Below are positions 6,948-14,517 of a stretch of DNA of 27,249 nt, piece after piece. This DNA is from a virus, in IMG/VR virus record IMGVR_UViG_3300027801_000131, positions 1 through 27,249 of that record. One strand, written 5' to 3'. Position numbers and translations under genes: made by a program. The notes under the pieces were generated by a model. The model searched no databases. It saw only the letters and a list, made by a program, of their open reading frames with translations, and had not been told where the DNA came from. Within the stretch, counting starts at the first letter, position 1; each line of letters begins with the position of its first letter.

Positions 6948-7517
6948 CTATCTCAAGTCATGTGCTGTACAGTACATCATTAAGTTTTTATCAACATTAT
7001 ACATACGGAATACATTTACTCCGTATACTTTTCCAGCTGGTTTATTAACAGCTTGAATTATTGTATCACCTCGTTCAGCTTCAATGTCTTCATCAATGAT
7101 CATTTTTCTGGTTAAGGTGTAAGTTCTTTCGTTTTGTAGTTTGTTTACTGGTCTGAATTCTTCTAATAGGTTAGCTTCTAGTGTTCCTGATTCTTGTAAG
7201 TATTTGAATACTTCTTTATCCAGCTTCGTGCCTTTTAGACCAGTGTGTTCTTTGATTAAGAATAGAGCCGCGGCATATGAGGATAAGCGAGCCTTACCTA
7301 ATGGTAACATTTCGATTAGTCTTTTTAAATTGAATACTAATCTGTGTAAAAATGTGTAAGCATTCTTTCTTTCAGTAGTATTAACTTTTTCTGATTTGAT
7401 TCTTTTACCTTTGTCAGTTATCAATCCAGCTTTAAACGCTGCTTGTTCTGTCCAAGGTGTTGTTAAGAGTTTTAATACTCTGAAGGTGATTACCGTGTCT
7501 AAAGCTCTTGTGGCCAT
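6948..7517 (-). CDS. Conserved marine T4-like phage protein, unknown function
   Basis: 189 aa. It begins MATRALDTVITFRVLKLLTTPW and contains the segment NAYTFLHRLVFNLKRLIEMLPLGKARLSSYAAALFLIKEHTG, given here only as a location (about residues 53-93). I believe it is shared by other marine T4-like phages, but I cannot check. The N-terminal half looks helical and the C-terminal half mixed. No catalytic motif, signal peptide or membrane segment is seen. The start abuts the stop of the 123-aa gene (1-nt junction), so the two are probably co-translated. A virion or morphogenesis role is inferred from the neighbours only. Confidence 0.75.
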   Translation of the reverse strand: MATRALDTVITFRVLKLLTTPWTEQAAFKAGLITDKGKRIKSEKVNTTERKNAYTFLHRLVFNLKRLIEMLPLGKARLSSYAAALFLIKEHTGLKGTKLDKEVFKYLQESGTLEANLLEEFRPVNKLQNERTYTLTRKMIIDEDIEAERGDTIIQAVNKPAGKVYGVNVFRMYNVDKNLMMYCTAHDLR

Positions 7518-7889
7518 TTATAATTCTCTCATCTTTTCTATTACTGATTTATCTAAAGGTATTTCTTGTCTCCAACCTTCATCTACATATCCTAAGTATA
7601 ATAAACAAGTTTTAAGAACTGGCCAGTAGTCTTTGTCGAGTTTAAACTCTAACATTCGTATAGCGTTTTCTACGCCAAATAGATTATTCAGTACAATGAG
7701 ATGATTGAGAATCAATCTCTCTCTTAGTTCACCGTTGTTGTAATATCTTTTTAGAAGTCTTTTAAGATAACGAAACCTTCGTATGTCTTCATAGAATTCT
7801 TCTGTAGATGTACACTGCGGGTTATCGTAATGTCTAATCGCGTATAAGGTAAAGTTTTCTTCGTTCAGCTCTTCAAAAATATCCATCAT
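7518..7889 (-). CDS. Conserved phage protein, unknown function
   Basis: 123 aa. Distinctive features are FTLYAIRHYDNPQC near the N-terminus, an Arg-rich helix (FRYLKRLLKRYY) and RERLILNHLIVLNNLFG. Predicted mostly helical and soluble. I recognise this pattern as recurring in phage genomes but know no function. It directly precedes the 189-aa gene. The start is the first of two Met codons (MMD); the second is equally possible. Confidence 0.75.
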   Translation of the reverse strand: MMDIFEELNEENFTLYAIRHYDNPQCTSTEEFYEDIRRFRYLKRLLKRYYNNGELRERLILNHLIVLNNLFGVENAIRMLEFKLDKDYWPVLKTCLLYLGYVDEGWRQEIPLDKSVIEKMREL

Positions 7890-7913
7890 GTAAGTATATA
7901 TGACTTACGAATG

Positions 7914-8309
7914 TTATTGAATCTTACCTGCTACCCTAAATCCACCTTGTGGCATTCTTTCGTAATCTATACTCAATGTTAAGTTCTCAGGTATAGTTGG
8001 TACTAATACATGAGTCTCAGCTGGATCTAATTTCTCTCCAAACTGAGTAATTGGTAATGATAGACTACCTGAATCACCAGGTGTTTCTGTTTGTACATCA
8101 AATGTGAGTCCTAGTTGTTGAACTTTTCCAGCTAAGTTAGTTAAAGCGGCGTCCACATTCATGAACTCCTGTGCCATAACACCTTCTAGCCAAGCGTTAA
8201 CCCTAGTTTTCACATCAGCTTGATCTAATCTGAAAAAATCAGCTGGGATATCCGAAGATATCCCGCCTGAATGATGCGTCTCGTTAATATAAGTCTTAAA
8301 ACTTTTCAT
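7914..8309 (-). CDS. Probable virion or capsid-internal protein with targeting-like N-terminus
   Basis: 131 aa. The N-terminus MKSFKTYINE resembles the T4 capsid-targeting sequence MKTYQEFIAE of internal proteins IPI-IPIII, with INE before residue 11 at the position of the T4 protease cut. The rest has a helical segment (DVKTRVNAWLEGVMAQEFMNVDAAL) and a beta-rich C-terminus ending IDYERMPQGGFRVAGKIQ. No enzyme motif is visible. It follows the SwmB-like virion gene and has AGGAATAAATT before the ATG. The targeting role is inferred; the presence of the gene is well supported. Confidence 0.68.
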   Translation of the reverse strand: MKSFKTYINETHHSGGISSDIPADFFRLDQADVKTRVNAWLEGVMAQEFMNVDAALTNLAGKVQQLGLTFDVQTETPGDSGSLSLPITQFGEKLDPAETHVLVPTIPENLTLSIDYERMPQGGFRVAGKIQ

Positions 8310-8322
8310 AATTTATTCCTAA

Positions 8323-8916
8323 TTACGCTGTAACTGTAATTGACCCAGCTGCTGTTCCGATAGCGACTAACTGAGTAATAGTACTGTTTGTACTTGTTCC
8401 GGCGTCTTTAATAGTACCAGAGTTCAACGCTATTGCGTCAGCTGCGATTACTAAGACATCATCAGCGTTTGTAGCTGCGTTAGCTGCTGCAATTGCTAGT
8501 GTGAATACTATCTCATTAGTACCTGTACCAGAAGCGTATGGTAAGTTGTGAGGTCCACGACCTGTTCCACTACCTTCGTTTCCGTTAGTTACTGCTAAGT
8601 ATGGTACACCACTACCTGTAGCTACATCAACTGCTTCGTTGAATCTAGCTCTTACTGATAGACTAAATCCGGCTGATTTATCAGCGGCTGTTGTAATCCA
8701 TTCTAATTCTGTTATATCTGCTGTTCCAATTGAGGTTGTCAATGAACCTATGGCTACTAAAACTTCTGGTGTTGCACTTGTGTTGTCATTACCAGACATT
8801 GTAGAACCTGATTCTATTGTCCAACCACCGGCTGCAGCGTAGACTTCTTTCTTTTGTGCAGTGGTCAAGTGTTTAGGCTTTGACTCGTCTGCATCTGTTG
8901 CTCCCCATAATGGCAT
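8323..8916 (-). CDS. Virion structural protein with SwmB/Ig-like domain
   Basis: 197 aa. The start MPLWGATDADESKPKHLT resembles a conserved opening of structural proteins in marine T4-like phages. Residues about 80-190 resemble the SwmB-type bacterial Ig-like domain: RARFNEAVDV, then YASGTGTNEIVFTLAIAAANA, then ALNSGTIKDAGTS. These beta-sandwich domains decorate adhesins and phage surface proteins. The Gly/Ala/Thr-rich composition and absence of Cys suit an exposed virion protein. TAGGAG precedes the ATG, and a perfect T4 late -10 box lies 20 nt upstream. It could be a capsid decoration or a tail surface protein. Confidence 0.7.
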   Translation of the reverse strand: MPLWGATDADESKPKHLTTAQKKEVYAAAGGWTIESGSTMSGNDNTSATPEVLVAIGSLTTSIGTADITELEWITTAADKSAGFSLSVRARFNEAVDVATGSGVPYLAVTNGNEGSGTGRGPHNLPYASGTGTNEIVFTLAIAAANAATNADDVLVIAADAIALNSGTIKDAGTSTNSTITQLVAIGTAAGSITVTA

Positions 8917-8936
8917 TTTCTTTATCTCCTAAAGAT

Positions 8937-8944
8937 TATTTATA
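8937..8944 (-). promoter_or_regulatory. T4-type late promoter TATAAATA
   Basis: Perfect TATAAATA on the minus strand, in the 34-nt gap between the 151-aa gene and the SwmB-like virion gene, 20 nt before its ATG. Chance occurrences are expected in DNA this AT-rich; the intergenic position in front of a virion gene supports it. Confidence 0.55.
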
Positions 8945-8950
8945 AATATA

Positions 8951-9406
8951 CTATCTATTTAGTATTTTAAAGAACTTGTTAAAACTATTTTTATCCTTTT
9001 TCATGGCTTTTTGTATATCGCCACGTTGGGATGGTTTTAACTTATTCAGTTGTTTAAGTACTTTCTCAGCTTCTTTTTTAGAAACTTTAATCTTACTCTT
9101 ATCGTCTAGTTTAATTTCACTGCCACCACTTAGGTCTGCAGCGCTTTTAAATTGAACAAATACATTTCGATCAGCTTTATCTTGTTCACCTTTATTACCT
9201 TTGTTATTAAAGTAATCAACAGCTGCTCTTGTTATTAATTCGTCTTTGGCATCTTTGTATTTACCACTCATCTTGAGTGCTAACTTATCTATCATACCTA
9301 GTAATTCTCTTTCAGTCTTAGCTTTCATAACTAAAGCATGAAGAAGATTATTACCTGCTTGTGAAGGCATGCCCAAATCTGGTGCTTTTCTACCTTCTAA
9401 AATCAT
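8951..9406 (-). CDS. Hypothetical virion-region protein, 151 aa
   Basis: Lys-rich (pI clearly basic), predicted helical, ending KAMKKDKNSFNKFFKILNR. No recognised domain. The N-terminus MILEGRK contains an ILE-Gly sequence that fits the T4 prohead-protease consensus, but so close to the start that this may be coincidence. It begins 2 nt after the stop of the 148-aa gene. The composition (Lys, Asp, few aromatics) resembles T4 core or internal head proteins. That is inference from composition and location only. Confidence 0.65.
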   Translation of the reverse strand: MILEGRKAPDLGMPSQAGNNLLHALVMKAKTERELLGMIDKLALKMSGKYKDAKDELITRAAVDYFNNKGNKGEQDKADRNVFVQFKSAADLSGGSEIKLDDKSKIKVSKKEAEKVLKQLNKLKPSQRGDIQKAMKKDKNSFNKFFKILNR

Positions 9407-9408
9407 TT

Positions 9409-9855
9409 TTAGCCACCTTCAAAGCTTAATTTAAATTTTGGATATTTGCTTTTAACTGCTTTTGTGATCTCTTTCATCATTGGATCGTCAAAAAACTTCG
9501 TCTGAAGCTTTTGGGATCCCCAATCAAAACCGTACAATGGATGATTCTTATCATCATTTGCATCGTGATATTTTTTAGGAAACATATCTGTAGTCATATC
9601 ATCTAAATTACCATCACCATAACTCATATAAATTTGAATAAGTTTCTTTGGTTCATTAATCGTCATTGACATAGCACCTTTATATGTACCAATAAGATCA
9701 TATTCTTGAACTCCACCATCTTTTCCTGAAGTTCGTTTAAAAACAAAAGGAACTGGCTTATTCATGAAGTTTTTCAGCTGACCCAATCTTATTGTGCCAA
9801 GAGCTTCATTTAACTCTTGTAAATTATATCCTTGTCCTGGTGTTGTCCAACTCAT
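9409..9855 (-). CDS. Hypothetical virion-region protein, 148 aa
   Basis: 148 aa, soluble, mixed composition. It starts MSWTTPGQGYNLQELNEALGT and contains an IQIYMSYGDGNLDDM strand-turn segment. The middle is acidic (YHDANDDKNHP) and the C-terminus basic (KAVKSKYPKFKLSFEGG). I recognise no family. It lies between the large scaffold-like 769-aa gene (5 nt after its stop in the transcription direction) and the 151-aa gene. The three are probably co-transcribed late genes. Confidence 0.65.
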   Translation of the reverse strand: MSWTTPGQGYNLQELNEALGTIRLGQLKNFMNKPVPFVFKRTSGKDGGVQEYDLIGTYKGAMSMTINEPKKLIQIYMSYGDGNLDDMTTDMFPKKYHDANDDKNHPLYGFDWGSQKLQTKFFDDPMMKEITKAVKSKYPKFKLSFEGG

Positions 9856-9860
9856 TTTAT

Positions 9861-12170
9861 TTAGTTCCCGAATGAAGGGCCTTTGATATACCCTAACTTT
9901 CTCATTTTCTCACGGAAAGTAGTTGTTCTTCCATCTACTTTAGATTTTTCACTCTTAGTATCTTCCCTAACTTCTCTGTCCATCCAGTCTTCAAACTCAT
10001 CAACCTCATCGGTTCTAACTTCACCGTTATCCATTGCATAGTCCATGAATGCTTGTTGTGCTTTTGGATTCTTGAAGTAACCATCTTTCTCATATTTCTT
10101 GAGGTCGGCTTTAAACTTCTTCTTTAAAGCATTAAGTTCACGGTTGACTACTTTTTCTTCAATATTATTATCTTCTTTAACACCTAGTTTTTTCATTGCT
10201 ATTTTGATAGCGTTATCCATTGCTGGTAATTTGTTAGACTTAGGTCCTTCTTTAGCAATGATTCTAGCTTTCATCATAAGTAGATCAGAATATTCTGTAT
10301 ACTTACCTTCTTCTACTTCTTCTTTCTTCTCGCCATCACCTTTCCAATTCTTGTCGATATAATCAAAGAATTCTTTCTTTTTAGCATCATCTAACTCAGC
10401 TGGTGAAGAAACTTTAAATTTCTTCAATACTGATTTAAAGAATTTTTGATAAGCTTCTTGATCTTCTTTAGTCATGGCTTCATAGAATTTATTGTTAAAA
10501 CTTTCGTTAGCTATTCTTAAAAGTTCTCGAACTTTAGGATCATCTGATAGACCTTTCTTCAATTTCTCGATAGCTGCCTCAGCTCCTGAGTAGTTACCAG
10601 CGACATATCTCTTATCGAAGGCTATACCACCTGCTTGTTTAATTAGTTTAGCTGAGAACTTACCCTCAGTTATCTCTCTAAATGTTCTCACGTTATTTTC
10701 CTCGTTAATGTATTTATATGTGAATGATTTACCTGTATATTTGTCTTTGACATTGAATGTGTTTTCACATAATTTTAAAACTGGTCCGGCCGTCTTCTGA
10801 CCATCTGGTTTTACAAATGCTACTTCTTCACTCATAATATAAGAATCTTCTATTTGATCTCTAGTATATTCTATAGGCGATTGTTCTTCTGTTATAGATT
10901 CTAAAGCATATATCATTCTTTCTGTTTCTCTGTCTTCAAATACATCTTGTAAGTCTGATTTAGTGTAACTGATAAAGCCTTGTTTACCTAGTTGTTTTTG
11001 AATCTGTTCTATTTGTAATTCTTGATCGGTAATCATTCCGAATGAATTACAAGCTTCTGTTATGTCTAATTCTGTGGCATGTCTCTTACCATGACCTTTA
11101 ATATCTATAGCTACTGCTCTTGGATATTGTTGTGATTTTAATTTGAATGGAGACTGTTTAGCGTGTGTTCGTTCTTCTTTAAGTTGATCTTCTCTTGAAA
11201 CTTCTTCTTTGATACCTAATCGTTTCATAGCTTTTTTAATGATAGGTCTCGCATCAGTATTTGGATTCTTTTTACCAGCTGAGTCTAGGTCATCTAATAG
11301 TGAATCGTCGCCAATCAATGAAGCGATTGCTTCTATAGCTGAATCACCATCTTTACCAAGTGGTATGGGTTTTTTCATTAAATCTTTTAATTGTTTCTTT
11401 TCTTTAGAAGTTTTCGGTATTGCCCATGTACCTTCTTGAACTTCTTCTTTTCTACTACCTCTTTTCTGTCCGTAATAGTCTTTTAAGAAGTCTTTTGCGA
11501 CTGATAATGGAATATTGAATGTCTTGGATAGTTCTTTAGCTGTTGCACCTTGTTGAATGTCTATAAGAAGATCACTCATCGCACCTTCTTCTAGTTTGAG
11601 TTCTTCTTTCATACCCATCATTTTTTGAGCTAGATTGACAAGTATTTGGATATTAGCCGTTTCCATTTTCTTCTTATTAGCGTCATTGACTTTTGCATAT
11701 GCTTTAACAATAACACTCGCAGTAAACATATCAATCATAATTCCGGCAACTTTGCTTGCGCCTTTAGTGTCTACAATTTTCTGGAGATCAGGCATTAAGT
11801 TTTTACCTTCTTTAAGTCCCATTGTATTGTTCTCGAACTTGAATATATTATCGAACGCGAACTTGGAATATGTCTTATATCCCATCTTTGCCAGTTTCAG
11901 TTGTATTAATTTTCTTTGATGTTCAACTGAACCCTGAGCCTTTGTACCTAGAGCTAGATATGCTTTCTTAATTTCTTTTTCGCCAGCATGATCTTTTCTT
12001 TTTAATAAATCAATATTTTTTATATCATCCTTTTTTTGAGCCACTTCCTGCATGTAGTTCATTTTTTCAGCTTGTTGTTGATAACGCGTCTGTGCGGGTT
12101 GATTCTTCTGGATTTCTTCGATAGCTTTACGCAAATCTTTAAAATCTGTAATACTTTTGTTGTTAGACAT
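9861..12170 (-). CDS. Large scaffold-like internal virion protein with possible prohead-protease sites
   Basis: 769 aa, highly charged, mostly helical, with one Cys pair far apart and no enzyme motif. At least six positions fit the T4 gp21 cleavage consensus (hydrophobic-x-Glu before Gly or Ala): LKE-G at 119-122, LEE-G at 193-196, VQE-G at 244-247, ITE-A at 370-373, ITE-G at 500-503 and VEE-G at 619-622. A short repeat appears twice, IIKKAMKRLGIKEE (310-323) and AIKIAMKKLGVKED (654-667). The segment FDKRYVAGNYSGA (518-530) resembles a motif I associate with marine T4-like structural proteins. The gene sits between virion genes. I infer a prohead core or internal capsid protein matured by proteolysis; a tail component is an alternative. 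Confidence 0.7.
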   Translation of the reverse strand: MSNNKSITDFKDLRKAIEEIQKNQPAQTRYQQQAEKMNYMQEVAQKKDDIKNIDLLKRKDHAGEKEIKKAYLALGTKAQGSVEHQRKLIQLKLAKMGYKTYSKFAFDNIFKFENNTMGLKEGKNLMPDLQKIVDTKGASKVAGIMIDMFTASVIVKAYAKVNDANKKKMETANIQILVNLAQKMMGMKEELKLEEGAMSDLLIDIQQGATAKELSKTFNIPLSVAKDFLKDYYGQKRGSRKEEVQEGTWAIPKTSKEKKQLKDLMKKPIPLGKDGDSAIEAIASLIGDDSLLDDLDSAGKKNPNTDARPIIKKAMKRLGIKEEVSREDQLKEERTHAKQSPFKLKSQQYPRAVAIDIKGHGKRHATELDITEACNSFGMITDQELQIEQIQKQLGKQGFISYTKSDLQDVFEDRETERMIYALESITEEQSPIEYTRDQIEDSYIMSEEVAFVKPDGQKTAGPVLKLCENTFNVKDKYTGKSFTYKYINEENNVRTFREITEGKFSAKLIKQAGGIAFDKRYVAGNYSGAEAAIEKLKKGLSDDPKVRELLRIANESFNNKFYEAMTKEDQEAYQKFFKSVLKKFKVSSPAELDDAKKKEFFDYIDKNWKGDGEKKEEVEEGKYTEYSDLLMMKARIIAKEGPKSNKLPAMDNAIKIAMKKLGVKEDNNIEEKVVNRELNALKKKFKADLKKYEKDGYFKNPKAQQAFMDYAMDNGEVRTDEVDEFEDWMDREVREDTKSEKSKVDGRTTTFREKMRKLGYIKGPSFGN

Positions 12171-12174
12171 AGAT

Positions 12175-12444
12175 TTAATTACTATTAATTGCTATACCGA
12201 CAGCTTCTACTGTAGCGTGTCCGATTAATGTGTCTGTAGGGTCTTTCTGAATAATTACTTCTTGTTGACCTTCGACTGTGAATGTACCTATAGTAGTAGT
12301 ACCAACATTGGCTAATGTTACAAGTTGTTCCGAGCCTACGGCACCTGTGTTAAGTAATCTCACATAACGGCTAAGGCCGATATTAGAAACAGTGGAAGCG
12401 TGTAAATTGGCTTCGGTTGTTATGGGTTTCCATGGAAGTGACAT
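12175..12444 (-). CDS. Probable virion structural protein, 89 aa
   Basis: Small, beta-rich, no Cys, rich in Thr, Val and Gly: SRYVRLLNTGAVGSEQLVTLAN, then TTTIGTFTVEGQQEVIIQKDPTDTLIG. This is the composition of small decoration or tail-tip beta proteins. GGAG sits 11 nt before the ATG, and two overlapping T4 late -10-like boxes lie 26-42 nt upstream. It ends 4 nt before the 769-aa gene. The assignment to the virion comes from composition, late-promoter position and neighbours. No family name is claimed. Confidence 0.65.
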   Translation of the reverse strand: MSLPWKPITTEANLHASTVSNIGLSRYVRLLNTGAVGSEQLVTLANVGTTTIGTFTVEGQQEVIIQKDPTDTLIGHATVEAVGIAINSN

Positions 12445-12470
12445 TGTTTTAATTCTCCGTTATTGTAATG

Positions 12471-12486
12471 TATTTATGTATTTATA
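12471..12486 (-). promoter_or_regulatory. Tandem T4-type late promoter elements
   Basis: The minus strand carries TATAAATA at 12486-12479 and, immediately after, CATAAATA at 12478-12471. They lie in the 59-nt intergenic gap before the 89-aa virion gene, which starts at 12444. The direct repeat at a position suitable for initiation makes this the best late-promoter candidate in the window. Confidence 0.58.
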
Positions 12487-12503
12487 TTTTTATAAAATCT
12501 GAT

Positions 12504-12881
12504 TTAACCCACGGATCCGTGAGTAGGTTGATATTTATCCCAAAGACTAGTATAAGTAGCATCATCTTTAGTATTATTTTTAATTACCCAAAAATTCTTC
12601 TCGAAGTCACCTAATAGTGTATCAGCATTTGAGCTTCTGTCTACTTCTGTAGCAGATGTTTGTAAATCTAGAGGAATCGTATAACTAAATTGCATTGTTT
12701 CTAGGGGTGTTAATGATGAATAATCAGGAATATCTATTTCTGTAGGTACTCCATCATCTCTAACCCAATGTTTTTTAGTAGGTACTGTTGATTCTTTGTA
12801 AATAGAAACTTCTATTGAAACTGCATGTGTAGTCCCATCAGCTCTTCTACTAAAAGTATATGTTGAATTCATACTTAACAT
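12504..12881 (-). CDS. Hypothetical virion-region protein, 125 aa
   Basis: 125 aa, mixed alpha/beta, with an N-terminal beta-rich part (STYTFSRRADGTTHAVSIEVS) and DTLLGDFEKNFWVIKNN near the C-terminus. No recognised domain. The start is supported by GGAGG six nucleotides before the ATG at 12879-12881; the ATG overlaps the end of the 300-aa gene (7-bp overlap). Met4 is a weaker alternative. It is probably co-translated with the 300-aa protein, for example as a partner or chaperone for a fibre-like protein. That is inference from the arrangement. Confidence 0.65.
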   Translation of the reverse strand: MLSMNSTYTFSRRADGTTHAVSIEVSIYKESTVPTKKHWVRDDGVPTEIDIPDYSSLTPLETMQFSYTIPLDLQTSATEVDRSSNADTLLGDFEKNFWVIKNNTKDDATYTSLWDKYQPTHGSVG

Positions 12882-13777
12882 CCAAATCCTCCACCGCTAT
12901 GTGTCACACCACCACTAGCTGTAACTACTACTTCTGTATAACTCGGTTCGTATGCATCACCAGAAGGTGATGTTGGCCATGTCCAGTTAAACCTAGCACC
13001 AATAGTCATTGTACTTAGTCCACTCGCATTACTGGCTCCTTCACAATTAGCTGCAACTCCAACTTTATATCCTACCTTAGTAGCACCTAAGTTAGTTGTT
13101 GAATTTGTTCCATTAGCTACTGTAGCTACTGATCCACCAGAACCAAAACAAGTTCCAGTACCAGAATTCGTTATTGTATCGTAACTCATTGTACAACCTG
13201 TGGGTAGCATACCTGATGTGTTTTCAGTTATAGTACCTAATACTGTAGCGGCTGTTAAATTAGTAAGATTACCACTTGAATCTATTTTCAGAGCGTGACC
13301 ATTATTGGAACTAATTGAACCCCTCTGTCCGTAGATTGAAATAGTTGAACCACTCTTTGTACACCATATCTGAATTTCGGCTCGGGCGACCGCGATGCAG
13401 TTTGCACCTGAGTCATCTGTGGGGTGTTGAACTACTGGAGTACTTGCATTTCCTATTTTTGATTGCATTGGATCATATCCGACCCACTCACTAAATGAAT
13501 ATGTTGATGAATTTAATCCCGCTGAACCTGTACCCTGTGCTGCCACTACTGTACCTGATGTCTTAGTTGTATCACGACCATAGGCCCATGTTTCCTTCGC
13601 TAATGCATATGTACTTCCTGCACCAGTTCCAGCTACATTCTGTTGTTTAACTTCTTTACCTGAAAGTTCCTTAAAACTCACATTAGTTGAAGACATCGCT
13701 GAACCTGATCTGGCTCCTGAAGCATTTTTTTCAGCGATTATCGCCGAGACACTTACATTAGTTGATGCGATTGTCAT
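12875..13777 (-). CDS. Gly/Ser/Thr-rich virion protein, fibre- or surface-like
   Basis: 300 aa with a composition dominated by Gly, Ser, Thr, Ala and Asn, few charges and many short beta-like stretches (SGSTISIYGQRGSISSN, GTGTCFGSGGSVATVAN). It ends TEVVVTASGGVTHSGGGFGC. Four to five Cys are present, unusual for the virion proteins here. It resembles exposed fibre or receptor-binding type proteins in composition but I see no diagnostic fold motif. AGAGAG precedes the ATG, and a CATAAATA late box lies 35 nt upstream inside the end of the kinase gene. It overlaps the kinase stop as ATG/TGA (4 bp). Confidence 0.68.
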   Translation of the reverse strand: MTIASTNVSVSAIIAEKNASGARSGSAMSSTNVSFKELSGKEVKQQNVAGTGAGSTYALAKETWAYGRDTTKTSGTVVAAQGTGSAGLNSSTYSFSEWVGYDPMQSKIGNASTPVVQHPTDDSGANCIAVARAEIQIWCTKSGSTISIYGQRGSISSNNGHALKIDSSGNLTNLTAATVLGTITENTSGMLPTGCTMSYDTITNSGTGTCFGSGGSVATVANGTNSTTNLGATKVGYKVGVAANCEGASNASGLSTMTIGARFNWTWPTSPSGDAYEPSYTEVVVTASGGVTHSGGGFGC

Positions 13778-14517
13778 GCTTGATACTCTCTATATTTTTT
13801 CATTGTACTTATATTTATGTCTTTTGATTCAACAGAATGAAGACCTCTTTTAACAGCTTCTATCCATTGAAGAGCTGGTTGATTTAACTTAGCGGCCCAT
13901 ACTGTAAGTTTACCCGCTATTGATTTATCAATAGTTCCGTCTTCATCATTCTGTATTTCATGATAGTCTCTAGACCCTGCTAAACTTTTTAATACACCTT
14001 TAACCTTCTGAGCTCCATTCCATGAGAATTCTACTACTTTATCGGGTAATGTTCTGTCTCTATTTTTATTTCTTTTCTTAGCTGTCTCTAAACTTGTGTT
14101 TATAAAAACTATTTTAACATCATATCCTGTCTTCTGTAACATTGATATGATCTTTTGTGATTTTTTTTGATCACCTGATGTTGAATCTATGATAACTCCC
14201 ATTCGAGCATTGATTAGAGTTGTTAATCTTTTATCAGTAGATGCTTTAGCCGCCATTCTAGCTACTTCTCTATCTTCTATTTCATTCTTTGGCATCTTGA
14301 GAGATAGTCCCTTTCTTTTTAATAGTTGTACAAAGAATACATCGGAGTTCACAACTACTAGACCCATACTAGCTAATCCCAATTCTTTAGCGACTCTTGA
14401 TTTACCACTACCTGGACCACCAGCTAGTATAATAGCTTTAAATATTCCAGGATCATTAATCCCTTCAACCACATCTAAGACTAAATCGTCTTCTTTATAA
14501 TTAAGAATTGTATCCAT
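13774..14517 (-). CDS. P-loop kinase, zeta-toxin/polynucleotide-kinase-like
   Basis: 247 aa. Walker A GGPGSGKS at residues 33-40 follows a hydrophobic strand (KAIILA). LVVVNSDVFF and GVIIDSTSGD follow as typical later strands of zeta-toxin and PNK-type kinases, then an RNKNRDRTLP region that can serve as the Arg-rich lid. The Asp of NSD and the Asp of IDS are candidate catalytic residues. No antitoxin gene lies next to it. The N-terminus DVVEGINDPGIFKA includes VVE-G, which fits the prohead-protease consensus. The substrate is unknown: nucleic acid 5' ends, a sugar nucleotide, or a small molecule. It overlaps the nucleotidylyltransferase gene by 17 bp. Confidence 0.78.
   Translation of the reverse strand: MDTILNYKEDDLVLDVVEGINDPGIFKAIILAGGPGSGKSRVAKELGLASMGLVVVNSDVFFVQLLKRKGLSLKMPKNEIEDREVARMAAKASTDKRLTTLINARMGVIIDSTSGDQKKSQKIISMLQKTGYDVKIVFINTSLETAKKRNKNRDRTLPDKVVEFSWNGAQKVKGVLKSLAGSRDYHEIQNDEDGTIDKSIAGKLTVWAAKLNQPALQWIEAVKRGLHSVESKDINISTMKKYREYQA
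13812..13819 (-). promoter_or_regulatory. Possible T4-type late promoter (CATAAATA) before the 300-aa virion gene
   Basis: CATAAATA on the minus strand lies 35 nt before the ATG of the Gly/Ser-rich virion gene, inside the 3' end of the kinase gene. One mismatch to TATAAATA. Positional support only. Confidence 0.35.

Noticed and set aside
10711-10718. Perfect TATAAATA late box inside the 769-aa gene
   Set aside because: Intragenic with no gene start close downstream; several such 8-mers are expected by chance at this AT content.
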